64,000 nt of DNA from Nocardioides sp. CER19. Its GTDB lineage: Bacteria; Actinomycetota; Actinomycetes; Propionibacteriales; Nocardioidaceae. Below the pieces are notes generated by a model. It did no database searches. It saw only the letters and a list, made by a program, of their open reading frames with translations, and had not been told where the DNA came from. Each line of letters starts with the position of its first letter. Position 1 is the first letter of the stretch. The position numbers and the translations under genes were made by a program. The stretch lies in NCBI RefSeq assembly GCF_029846275.1, contig NZ_JARVWS010000001.1:1240001-1304000 (forward strand), in the 5' to 3' direction. This document shows positions 24,931 through 32,396 of the stretch, piece by piece.

Positions 24931-26343
24931 ATGTCAGACCAGATCGGTCGCTTCGACCGTCGCACCCTCCTGCGGGGAGCGCTCGCCACAGCGGCGCTCG
25001 CGCCGCTCTCCAGCGCGCTCGCCGCCTGTGCGGGCGGAGGTGACGACAACTCCAACAAGCAGTCCGGCGGCAAGAAGAGCGCCACCAACCCGTTCGGGCT
25101 CGCCGAGACGGGCAGCGTCGAGGCCGTCATCTTCAACGGCGGCTACGGCTACGACTACGTCACGTTCGCCGCCGACCAGGTGAAGAAGAAGTTCAGCGGT
25201 GTGAAGATCAAGGTCTCACCGACCACCAAGATCGCCACCGAGCTGCAGCCGCGGTTCGTCGGTGGCAACCCGCCGGACCTCATCGACAACTCGGGCGCCG
25301 ACGCGATCGGCTTCAACACGATCGCTGCCCAGCTGTCCACGCTCGACGACGTCTTCGACGCCAACAACTACGAGGGCACCAAGATCCTCGACTCGCTCTA
25401 CCCGGGTGCCAAGGACCCGGGCACGTTCGACGGCAAGTTCGTCGCCCTCAACTACGTCATGACGGTCTACGCCGTCTGGTACTCGCAGTCGCTGTTCGAC
25501 GCGAACGGCTGGACCCCGCCCAAGACCTGGGACGAGGCCATCGCGCTCGGCCAGAAGGCGAAGGCCAAGGGCAAGTACCTGTGGGTGTGGGGCAAGGAGG
25601 CCGCGACCTACTACCAGACGATGCTCGTCGACTCGTCCATCAAGCAGGGCGGCGACGAGGTCCGGCTGGCACTGGAGAACCTGCAGCCCAAGTGCTGGTC
25701 GCTCCCGGCCGTCCAGAGCGGGATCAAGGCCCTCGAGACGATGGTCAAGGAGAAGATGTTCGTGCCCGGTGGTGCGGGCACCCAGTTCACCGCCGCGCAG
25801 GCGAAGTGGAGCCAGGACCAGCAGGCCCTTCTCTACCCGTCGGGCGGCTGGATCGAGAACGAGATGAAGGACGCCACCAAGCCGGACTTCAAGATGACCG
25901 GCTTCCCGACCCCTACCTCGGACACGAGCTCGTCGATGCCCTACGAGGCGATCCGCGCGGGCGCGGGCGAGCCGTTCGTCGTTCCGTCCCAGGGCAAGAA
26001 CGTCGCCGGCGGCAAGGAGATCCTGCGCGCCATGCTGTCGAAGGACGCGGCGACGAACTTCTCCAAGACGCGTCTGGCGCCGACCATCGTCAAGGGCATC
26101 GTGCCCGCCGACGGGTTCGGCTCCACGGCGCTCGTCTCGCAGACGTCGATGCTGGACTCGGCGGGCGACAACATCTTCAACTACCAGTTCGTCGACTACT
26201 ACGGGCTCAACACCGACCAGCTCGTGCCCTGGAACTCGTTCCTCTCGGGTGCCATCGATGGCGCTGCCCTGACCAAGGCGCTGCAGGACATCACCGACAA
26301 GGTCGCGAACGACTCCTCCGTGAAGAAGCTCAAGATCACGTGA
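24931..26343 (+). CDS. ngcE: N-acetylglucosamine/chitobiose-type ABC transporter substrate-binding lipoprotein
   Basis: Extracellular sugar-binding protein of 470 aa (SBP family 1). The N-terminus has a twin-arginine motif (DRRTLLRG) followed by a lipobox LAAC, so it should be exported by Tat and lipid-anchored. The mature sequence resembles Streptomyces NgcE, which binds N-acetylglucosamine and chitobiose; assignment of that ligand is by similarity and neighbourhood. The ATG at 24931 follows a GAAAGG site. Its stop overlaps the GTG of the first permease by 4 bp. Confidence 0.87.
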   Translation: MSDQIGRFDRRTLLRGALATAALAPLSSALAACAGGGDDNSNKQSGGKKSATNPFGLAETGSVEAVIFNGGYGYDYVTFAADQVKKKFSGVKIKVSPTTKIATELQPRFVGGNPPDLIDNSGADAIGFNTIAAQLSTLDDVFDANNYEGTKILDSLYPGAKDPGTFDGKFVALNYVMTVYAVWYSQSLFDANGWTPPKTWDEAIALGQKAKAKGKYLWVWGKEAATYYQTMLVDSSIKQGGDEVRLALENLQPKCWSLPAVQSGIKALETMVKEKMFVPGGAGTQFTAAQAKWSQDQQALLYPSGGWIENEMKDATKPDFKMTGFPTPTSDTSSSMPYEAIRAGAGEPFVVPSQGKNVAGGKEILRAMLSKDAATNFSKTRLAPTIVKGIVPADGFGSTALVSQTSMLDSAGDNIFNYQFVDYYGLNTDQLVPWNSFLSGAIDGAALTKALQDITDKVANDSSVKKLKIT

Positions 26344-27335
26344 CCACCAGCACCACCGCGAGCCCGACGACGGGCGGCCGGCCTCCGGCCGCCCGGCGTC
26401 GGCGCCGTCCGTCGCTCGACCGCATCACCTTCATGGCGGCCTTCCTCGGCCTGCCGTTGGTGATCTTCGTCGTCTTCGTGGTGTGGCCGGTCCTGCAGGC
26501 CCTCTACTACTCGATGACCGACTGGTCGGGCTTCACGCCCAACATGAACTTCACGGGCCTGGACAACTACCGCAAGCTGGCCCACGACGACATCTTCCTG
26601 CACGCGGTCCGCAACAACATCGAGCTGGCGATCGTGGTGCCGCTCGTGACCATCGTCGCCGCCCTCGCGATCGCCGTCGTCGTGACCGTCGGGGGACCGA
26701 GCAGCGGCACGATCCGCGGCATCCGCGGTGCGGGCGCCTACCGGGTCGTCTCGTTCTTCCCGTACGCCGTCCCGGCGATCGTCATCGGCCTCATCTGGGC
26801 GCAGGTCTACGACCCGGCGGCGGGACTCCTCAACGGCGTCCTGACGGGCCTCGGGCTCGACAGGTTCGAGAACTTCGCCTGGCTCGGTGAGGTGAGCACG
26901 GCGATGCCCGCCTCCATGTTCGTCATCATCTGGGCGTCGGTCGGCTTCTACACGGTGCTGTTCGTCGCCGCGATCAAGGGCGTGCCGGCGGAGATCTACG
27001 AGTCGGCCCGGCTCGACGGCGCCGGCCGGTTCCGCACCAGCTGGTCGATCACCCTGCCGCTGATCCGTGACAACGTGCAGACGGCCTACATCTACATCGG
27101 CATCCTGGCGCTCGACGCGTTCGTCTACATGCAGGCGATGAACTCCGGCGGCGGCCCCAACAACTCGACGCTGACCATGAGCCAGTACCTGCTGACGACG
27201 GCCTTCAAGAAGGGGCAGTTCGGCTATGCCACGGCCATGGGCGTGACCCTTGCGCTCATCACGCTGGCGTTCGCCGCGCTGGTCTTCCTCGTCAACTACC
27301 TGACGGGCGGCCACGAGAGGAGAGTGCGTCGATGA
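26340..27335 (+). CDS. ngcF: Sugar ABC transporter permease (NgcF-like)
   Basis: Membrane subunit of 331 aa with about six helices after a basic, Arg-rich cytoplasmic start (residues 15-25). The EAA loop, which docks the ATPase, reads YESARLDGAGRFRTSWSITLPL near residues 221-242. It overlaps NgcE by GTGA and NgcG by ATGA, so the three are translationally coupled. No ATP-binding gene follows; in Streptomyces such importers share the MsiK ATPase encoded elsewhere. Confidence 0.9.
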   Translation: MTTSTTASPTTGGRPPAARRRRRPSLDRITFMAAFLGLPLVIFVVFVVWPVLQALYYSMTDWSGFTPNMNFTGLDNYRKLAHDDIFLHAVRNNIELAIVVPLVTIVAALAIAVVVTVGGPSSGTIRGIRGAGAYRVVSFFPYAVPAIVIGLIWAQVYDPAAGLLNGVLTGLGLDRFENFAWLGEVSTAMPASMFVIIWASVGFYTVLFVAAIKGVPAEIYESARLDGAGRFRTSWSITLPLIRDNVQTAYIYIGILALDAFVYMQAMNSGGGPNNSTLTMSQYLLTTAFKKGQFGYATAMGVTLALITLAFAALVFLVNYLTGGHERRVRR

Positions 27336-28234
27336 GCGCAGCAGTGACCGAGCATGCCCTCCCGGAGCAGCAGGGCCAGAGGCAGCGGAACCGGGGAACG
27401 ACCCACGCCGGCGACACGGCGGTCGAGGTCACCTCACACGTGCTCCTGATCGTCTGGTCGGTCATCGTGATCGTGCCGTTCCTGTGGGTGCTGCTGTCGT
27501 CCTTCAAGACGACGCGGGAGATCCTCGGCTCGCCCTTCTCCCTGCCCGCCCACTGGCAGCTCGACAACTACGTCAACGCGTGGACCGACGCCGGCATCGG
27601 CCGGTTCTTCTTCAACACCGTCATCGTGGTGGGGGCGTCGCTGTTCCTCGTCATGCTGCTCGGGGCGATGTGCGCCTACGTGCTGGCCAGGTTCACGTTC
27701 CCGGGCAGGCGGCTCATCTACAACTCGATGCTGGCCGGCCTGACCTTCCCGATCTTCCTGGTGATCGTGCCCCTGTTCTTCGTGCTGAAGAACATCGGGC
27801 TGATCAACACCTTCCCTGGCCTGATCCTCACCTACGTCGCGTTCGCACTGCCGTTCACCGTCTTCTTCCTCCACGCGTTCTTCAAGGCGCTGCCGGAGGA
27901 CGTCTACGAGGCGGCGATCATCGACGGCGCCAGCGAGTGGCGGGCGTTCTTCTCGATCATGCTGCCGATGGCGGGGCCGGGGATGGCGAGCGTCGCGATC
28001 TTCAACTTCCTCGGGCTGTGGAACCAGTTCCTGCTGCCGGTCGCGCTCAACACCAATCAGGACCACTACGTCCTCACGCAGGGGATGGCGTCGTTCGCCT
28101 CGCAGGCCGGCTACTCGGTCGACTTCGGCGCGCTCTTCGCCGCGGTCGTGATGACGGTGCTCCCGGTCCTGGTCGTCTACCTGATCTTCCAGCGGCGCCT
28201 GTCCGGCTCGGTGGCTCGGGGAACGTTCCGCTGA
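27332..28234 (+). CDS. ngcG: Sugar ABC transporter permease (NgcG-like)
   Basis: Second permease, 300 aa, about six helices. The EAA loop VYEAAIIDGASEWRAFFSIMLP lies near residues 190-211. The start codon overlaps the ngcF stop (ATGA). It ends the operon, and an inverted repeat that also serves the next gene follows 9 nt after the stop. Confidence 0.9.
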   Translation: MSAAVTEHALPEQQGQRQRNRGTTHAGDTAVEVTSHVLLIVWSVIVIVPFLWVLLSSFKTTREILGSPFSLPAHWQLDNYVNAWTDAGIGRFFFNTVIVVGASLFLVMLLGAMCAYVLARFTFPGRRLIYNSMLAGLTFPIFLVIVPLFFVLKNIGLINTFPGLILTYVAFALPFTVFFLHAFFKALPEDVYEAAIIDGASEWRAFFSIMLPMAGPGMASVAIFNFLGLWNQFLLPVALNTNQDHYVLTQGMASFASQAGYSVDFGALFAAVVMTVLPVLVVYLIFQRRLSGSVARGTFR

Positions 28235-28242
28235 GGACTCCC

Positions 28243-28274
28243 GCCGACAGGTTAATGAACGCTAACCTGTCGGC
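28243..28274. promoter_or_regulatory. Perfect 12-bp inverted repeat abutting the acyl-CoA dehydrogenase start
   Basis: GCCGACAGGTTA (28243-28254) and TAACCTGTCGGC (28263-28274) are exact complements around 8 nt. The right arm contains the -10 box TAACCT (28263-28268), 6 nt from the ATG at 28275. It is a strong candidate for a repressor operator over a leaderless promoter, and the RNA hairpin could also end the ngc transcript. Confidence 0.65.
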
Positions 28275-29456
28275 ATGTCCACATCGAACGGATACGGCGA
28301 GCTGTCCCGGGAGCACGAGGAGTTCCGGCGCGTCGTGCGCGACTTCGCCGAGGCGGAGATCGCGCCGCACGCCGCCCAGTGGGACCGTGACCACCACTTC
28401 CCGGTCGACGTCGTGCAGAAGATGGGCGAGCTCGGCCTCTTCGGTCTGACGGCGCCCGAGGAGTACGGCGGCGCCGGCGGCGACTTCACCTCGCTGTGCG
28501 TGGCCATCGAGGAGCTCGGGCGCGTCGACCAGTCGATGGGCATCACCCTCGAGGCCGGCGTCGGCCTCGGGATCAACCCGATCCTCACCTACGGCACGGA
28601 CGAGCAGAAGAAGCAGTGGCTGCCCGAGCTCGTCGCCGGCCGGGCGCTGGCCGGCTTCGGCCTCACCGAGCCGGGTGCCGGGTCCGACGCGGGGGCGACC
28701 CGGACCCGGGCCGAGCTGGTCAACGACGAGTGGGTGGTCAACGGCGCCAAGCAGTTCATCACCAACTCGGGCTCCTCGATCACCAGCCTGGTCACCGTCA
28801 CGGCACGGACCGGCGTCAACGCCGACGGCAAGCCGGAGATCAGCGCGATCGTCGTACCGTCAAACACGCCGGGGTTCACCGCCGAGAAGGCCTACGAGAA
28901 GCTCGGCTGGCACGCGTCGGACACCCACCCGCTGACCTTCGAGGACGTGCACGTGCCGGCCGGCAACCTGCTGGGGGAGCGCGGCCGGGGCTACGCCCAG
29001 TTCCTCGCGACGCTCGACGACGGCCGGGTCGCGATCGCGGCGCTCGCCGTGGGCCTCATCCAGGGCTGCCTCGACCTGTGCGTCTCCTACGCCGGGCAGC
29101 GGCAGACGTTCGGCGTCCCGATCGGCCGCAAGCAGGGCGTGGCCTTCCAGGTCGCCGACCTCGAGGTCATGCTGCACGCCGGCCGGCTGCTCACCTACCG
29201 CGCCGCCGCGCTCAAGGACGCCGGCGCGCCCATCAAGGAGTTCAAGCAGGCCGCCGCCATCGCCAAGCTCTACACCTCCGAGTCGGCGGTGACGGCCACG
29301 CGGATCGCCACCCAGGTCTTCGGCGGCTACGGGTTCATGGAGGAGTACGCCGTCGCGCGGTTCTACCGCGACGCCAAGATCCTCGAGATCGGCGAGGGCA
29401 CCTCCGAGGTCCAGCGGATGCTGATCGCACGGGGTCTCGGTCTGCCCGTCGAGTGA
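28275..29456 (+). CDS. Acyl-CoA dehydrogenase
   Basis: FAD enzyme of 393 aa that oxidises acyl-CoA to 2-enoyl-CoA. Signatures are GFGLTEPGAGSDAG near residues 126-139, the FAD-contacting QTFGVPIGRKQ near 276-286, and the catalytic Glu of the EGTSEVQ motif at E374, the position used in short and medium or branched-chain enzymes. Chain-length preference is not readable. It stands behind its own promoter and operator palindrome. No acyl-CoA or TetR gene is adjacent. Confidence 0.93.
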   Translation: MSTSNGYGELSREHEEFRRVVRDFAEAEIAPHAAQWDRDHHFPVDVVQKMGELGLFGLTAPEEYGGAGGDFTSLCVAIEELGRVDQSMGITLEAGVGLGINPILTYGTDEQKKQWLPELVAGRALAGFGLTEPGAGSDAGATRTRAELVNDEWVVNGAKQFITNSGSSITSLVTVTARTGVNADGKPEISAIVVPSNTPGFTAEKAYEKLGWHASDTHPLTFEDVHVPAGNLLGERGRGYAQFLATLDDGRVAIAALAVGLIQGCLDLCVSYAGQRQTFGVPIGRKQGVAFQVADLEVMLHAGRLLTYRAAALKDAGAPIKEFKQAAAIAKLYTSESAVTATRIATQVFGGYGFMEEYAVARFYRDAKILEIGEGTSEVQRMLIARGLGLPVE

Positions 29457-29463
29457 CCACTCC

Positions 29464-29469
29464 TAGAGT
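29464..29469 (+). promoter_or_regulatory. -10 box of the gtrA-like gene
   Basis: TAGAGT ends 7 nt before the ATG at 29477, fitting a leaderless transcript. Confidence 0.5.
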
Positions 29470-29476
29470 GGGCCGC

Positions 29477-29986
29477 ATGCCCCGACGTCACGTGATCGCC
29501 GAGGCAGTGCGGTTCATGGCCGTCGGCCTCGTGTCGACGGCGGTGGCGATCCTGCTCTACAACTGGCTCGCCTACGAGCCCTACCACCTGTGGTCGCCGC
29601 TCCACCGCCACGTCACGTGGTCCTACATCGTGTCGCACGGCGTGGGCATGCTCGTCTCCTACGAGCTGTCGCGCCGCTGGACGTTCCGCAACCGGTCGGC
29701 GACCAAGCCGGGCGAGGGGTTCGTCTCCTACGCCGTCATCAACATCATCACGATGACGACGATCCCGCTCGGCTGCCTGTGGTTCAGCCGACACGCCCTC
29801 GGCCTGACCTCGCCCCTGTGGGACAACGTCTCGGGCAACGTCGTCGGCCTGCTGCTCTCGCAGGTGGCCCGCTTCTACCTGTTCCGGCGCTTCGTCTTCC
29901 ACCGGCCGATCCGCTACACCGAGGTCTACGACGACCCGTCCGAGGGCCCGGACGAGACGGTCGTCGAGCCGCAGCTCATCGACTAG
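29477..29986 (+). CDS. GtrA family membrane protein
   Basis: Small membrane protein of 169 aa with four helices. The start EAVRFMAVGLVSTAVAILLYN and the end of helix four, QVARFYLFRRFVF, match the GtrA/DPMS group, which helps flip polyprenyl-linked sugars for glycosylation of envelope polymers. The substrate is unknown and no glycosyltransferase gene is adjacent. The last 11 bp overlap the convergent maf gene. Confidence 0.88.
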   Translation: MPRRHVIAEAVRFMAVGLVSTAVAILLYNWLAYEPYHLWSPLHRHVTWSYIVSHGVGMLVSYELSRRWTFRNRSATKPGEGFVSYAVINIITMTTIPLGCLWFSRHALGLTSPLWDNVSGNVVGLLLSQVARFYLFRRFVFHRPIRYTEVYDDPSEGPDETVVEPQLID

Positions 29987-30578
29987 CCCACAGGCCCGTC
30001 CACTCGTGGCCCAGCTCGCGCACGAGGGTGCGTACCAGGGGCAGGCTGACGCCGACCACGTTGTGGTGGTCGCCCTCGATCGAGGTCACGAAGCCGCCGC
30101 CGAGGCCGTCGACGGTGAACGCGCCGGCGACCCACAACGGCTCGCCCGTGGCGACGTACGCCGCGATCTCGTCATCGGTCACGTCGGCGAAGTGGACGGT
30201 CGTGCTCGCGGTCGCGGCCGCCGTGCGGCCGGTGGCCGTGTCGACGAGGTGGTGCCCGGTCCGCAGGACGCCGGCGCGACCGCGCATCGCGTTCCAGCGG
30301 CGGGTCGCCTCCTCCGGCGTACCCGGCTTGCCGAGGGCCTCGCCGTCCAGGTCGAGGACCGAGTCGCAGCCGAGGACGAGCGCGCCGTCGGGCACCTCGG
30401 TCCGGGACGCGACAGCCTCGGCCTTGAGGCGGGCCAGCTGCAGCGCGAGCTCGTCGGGCGCCAGACCCGACAGCTGGTCCTCGTCCACGCCGCTCACGAT
30501 CACCACCGGCTCGATCCCGGCGTTGCGAAGCGTCTGGAGGCGGGCGGGGGACTGGGAGGCCAGCACGAGGGTCGTCAC
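29976..30578 (-). CDS. maf: Maf family nucleotide pyrophosphatase
   Basis: House-cleaning pyrophosphatase of 200 aa that hydrolyses non-canonical or methylated nucleoside triphosphates. The N-terminal LVLASQSPARL is the SxSPRR-like phosphate loop, GCDSVLDLDG near residue 70 provides the acidic catalytic residues, and the later KP and G-rich segments fit the family. The GTG at 30578 is the start that gives the canonical N-terminus. It lies 1 nt after the tRNA 3' end, so there is no room for a ribosome-binding site; an upstream ATG at 30611 would lie inside the tRNA gene and is rejected. Confidence 0.92.
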   Translation of the reverse strand: MTTLVLASQSPARLQTLRNAGIEPVVIVSGVDEDQLSGLAPDELALQLARLKAEAVASRTEVPDGALVLGCDSVLDLDGEALGKPGTPEEATRRWNAMRGRAGVLRTGHHLVDTATGRTAAATASTTVHFADVTDDEIAAYVATGEPLWVAGAFTVDGLGGGFVTSIEGDHHNVVGVSLPLVRTLVRELGHEWTGLWASR

Positions 30579-30579
30579 G

Positions 30580-30654
30580 TGCGCCCGGTGAGACTCGAAC
30601 TCACACTGCACAGGACCTAAACCTGTTGCCTCCTGCCAATTGGGCTACGGGCGC
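30580..30654 (-). tRNA. tRNA with UAG anticodon (nominally tRNA-Leu), class-I shape
   Basis: Cloverleaf of 75 nt: 7-bp acceptor stem GCGCCCG/CGGGCGC, D-arm with loop AATTGG, 5-bp anticodon stem ACAGG/CCTGT around loop TTTAGGT, a 5-nt variable loop GCAGT, T-arm GTGAG-TTCGAGT-CTCAC, discriminator A, and no encoded CCA. The loop gives the anticodon UAG, which reads the Leu codon CUA. However, bacterial tRNA-Leu has a long class-II variable arm, which is absent here, and the D-stem has one mismatch. The amino-acid identity is therefore uncertain. Confidence 0.85.
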
Positions 30655-30678
30655 GCGGCGGTCAGTCTAGAGAACCGC

Positions 30679-31143
30679 TCAGATCCCCAGGTCCTTGCGC
30701 AGCTTCGCGACGTGACCGGTGGCCTTGACGTTGTAGGCGGCGTGCTCGATCTTGCCGCCCTCGTCGACGACGAACGTCGAGCGGATGACGCCCTCGACGA
30801 CCTTGCCGTAGAGCTTCTTCTCGCCGAAGGCACCCCAGGCGGTCAGCACCGCCTTGTCCGGGTCGGAGAGCAGCGTGATCGTGAGCGAGTCGCGCTCGCG
30901 GAACTTCGCCAGCTTCTCCGGCTTGTCCGGCGAGATGCCGACCACCTCGTAGCCCTGCGCCTGGAGTGCATCGAGGGAGTCGGTGAAGTCGCAGGCCTGC
31001 TTGGTGCAGCCCGGCGTCATCGCCGCGGGGTAGAAGTAGACGATGACCTTGCGGCCGGCGAGGTCGCCGAGGGAGACGGTGTCGCCGGTGTCGGAGGTCA
31101 GCGTGAACGTGGGGGCTACATCACCGGGCTGCAGGCGGCTCAT
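30679..31143 (-). CDS. bcp: Thioredoxin-dependent peroxiredoxin, Bcp type
   Basis: Thiol peroxidase of 154 aa that reduces peroxides and is recycled by thioredoxin. The peroxidatic C46 lies in TPGCTKQACDF and C51, five residues on, is the resolving position typical of atypical 2-Cys Bcp proteins. The ATG at 31143 has a TAGGTT box 7 nt upstream, so the mRNA should be leaderless. It is divergent from the DUF3618 gene, and the two -10 boxes are only 5 bp apart. Confidence 0.93.
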   Translation of the reverse strand: MSRLQPGDVAPTFTLTSDTGDTVSLGDLAGRKVIVYFYPAAMTPGCTKQACDFTDSLDALQAQGYEVVGISPDKPEKLAKFRERDSLTITLLSDPDKAVLTAWGAFGEKKLYGKVVEGVIRSTFVVDEGGKIEHAAYNVKATGHVAKLRKDLGI

Positions 31144-31150
31144 GCGGGGA

Positions 31151-31167
31151 AACCTACTTGGTAACCT
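31151..31167. promoter_or_regulatory. Two back-to-back -10 boxes (bcp and DUF3618 gene)
   Basis: Minus-strand TAGGTT (31151-31156) ends 7 nt before the bcp ATG and plus-strand TAACCT (31162-31167) ends 6 nt before the DUF3618 ATG. The -35 region of each promoter would lie in the transcribed start of the other gene. Confidence 0.5.
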
Positions 31168-31173
31168 CAGGCC

Positions 31174-31428
31174 ATGACCAAGCCCGATCCGCAGTCCTCG
31201 CTCGAGCGTGAGATCGAAGAGACCCGCGAGCGTCTCGCGGGCACCATCGACCAGCTCCTCTACCGCTCGAGCCCGAAGACGATCGCGCGGCGCGAGGTCG
31301 CCAGCGTCCGGGCCGTCTACGTCGACCCGGCGACCGGCCAGCCGAACATGCCCAACATCCTGAAGACCGCCGGCGTGGTCGTGGGCGTTGTCGGTCTGGT
31401 CGTCGCCCTCCGCCGGCTGTCCCGGTAG
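31174..31428 (+). CDS. DUF3618 domain protein
   Basis: Small protein of 84 aa. The N-terminal half is an amphipathic, charged helix (LEREIEETRERLAGTIDQLLYRSSP), the DUF3618 signature, and the C-terminal half has one membrane helix (about 60-78). Function unknown; family members occur in actinobacteria next to membrane-protein genes. It is 6 bp upstream of the GroES-like gene. Confidence 0.85.
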   Translation: MTKPDPQSSLEREIEETRERLAGTIDQLLYRSSPKTIARREVASVRAVYVDPATGQPNMPNILKTAGVVVGVVGLVVALRRLSR

Positions 31429-31434
31429 CACCAG

Positions 31435-31758
31435 GTGAGCGACAAGACTCCGATCAAGATGCTCCACGACCGGATCCTCGTGGAGCTGGACCGGGAGGCG
31501 GGCGAGCGGCGTTCCTCGGGCGGCATCGTGATCCCGGCGACCGCTGCCATGGGCGCGCGCCGGCTGTCCTGGTCGCGCGTGGTCGCGGTCGGACCGCACG
31601 CGCGGTCCGTCCAGGTCGGCGACCGGGTGCTGTTCGACGCCGACGACAAGGCGGAGGTCGAGGTCTCGGGCGACGTCTACATCGTCATGCGGGAGCGTGA
31701 CATCCACGCCGTTGCGGCCGAGCGTGTCGGCGAAGAGGCCACCGGCCTCTACCTCTGA
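31435..31758 (+). CDS. GroES-like co-chaperone family protein
   Basis: Protein of 107 aa with the GroES (Cpn10) fold. The pattern IKMLHDRILVELD, then SSGGIVIPA where the mobile loop would be, and VGDRVLFD, fits the family. It differs from true GroES: the mobile-loop segment is shortened (RRSSGGIVIPATAAM) and there is no adjacent groEL, so it is a paralogue of unknown role. It follows the DUF3618 gene by 6 bp and overlaps the convergent sortase gene by 10 bp. Confidence 0.82.
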   Translation: MSDKTPIKMLHDRILVELDREAGERRSSGGIVIPATAAMGARRLSWSRVVAVGPHARSVQVGDRVLFDADDKAEVEVSGDVYIVMRERDIHAVAAERVGEEATGLYL

Positions 31759-32396
31759 TCGGCCGGAGCGCCCAGCGGCTTGGCGACGACGACGACGTTG
31801 CTCTCGTAGGTCACGCCGTTCCAGTCGGTGCAGGTGACGAGCACGAGCCGACCCCGGCCGTGGTCCTGGCCGAAGAGGTCCTGCGCGTGCCGGGCGACCG
31901 CCGCCTTGCTGTAGACCTTCGTCCGCTGGACGACGTAGCGCATCCGTCCGCGCTGGGAGATGACGTCGACGAAGTCGCCCGCCGTGAGCTTGCCCAGCCG
32001 GTTCATGCTGGCGCCGCCGGTGTGCACCGTGTGGCCGGTGATGACGGTCTGACCGCGCGCCGCGCCCGGCCTGGCGCTGGTCTGCCACCAGCCGACCTCC
32101 CGGTAGTCCCGCGGCGGGTCGAGGGCGTGGTCGACCATCGCGATCGGGACGATCGGCGCGGTCACATGGAGTGTGGGCATCGCCAGCCGGAGCGGCGCGC
32201 CGGGGCGGATGGCCGTGTACTCCGGCGCGCCCGCCGAGGCGTCGCTACCGGGCACGAGGAAGGAGCCGATCACGGCGCCGCCCCCGAGCACCGTGGCGAG
32301 CAGCTGCACGGCGGTGACGGTGGCGACCGCGTAGCGCCGCCACCGGGCGCGCCCCGTGGGGCCCGCCCGGTGGCTGCCGCTGGCCGGTTCGGTCAC
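31749..32396 (-). CDS. Class F-like sortase
   Basis: Membrane-anchored transpeptidase of 215 aa with an N-terminal helix (about 22-46) and a sortase domain from about 75. Catalytic H122 is in ITGHTVH and the nucleophile C189 in VTCTDW. The third catalytic residue, normally Arg in a YRDNVVV-like strand, is read as E198 in TYESNVVVV, so activity needs checking. The GTG start overlaps the stop of the upstream surface-protein gene (GTGA), so the two are translationally coupled and that protein is a likely partner. Confidence 0.85.
   Translation of the reverse strand: MTEPASGSHRAGPTGRARWRRYAVATVTAVQLLATVLGGGAVIGSFLVPGSDASAGAPEYTAIRPGAPLRLAMPTLHVTAPIVPIAMVDHALDPPRDYREVGWWQTSARPGAARGQTVITGHTVHTGGASMNRLGKLTAGDFVDVISQRGRMRYVVQRTKVYSKAAVARHAQDLFGQDHGRGRLVLVTCTDWNGVTYESNVVVVAKPLGAPADQR

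Noticed and set aside
30579..30611. Upstream ATG extension of maf
   Set aside because: The ATG at 30611 lies inside the tRNA; the added residues are translated tRNA sequence and not part of the Maf fold.
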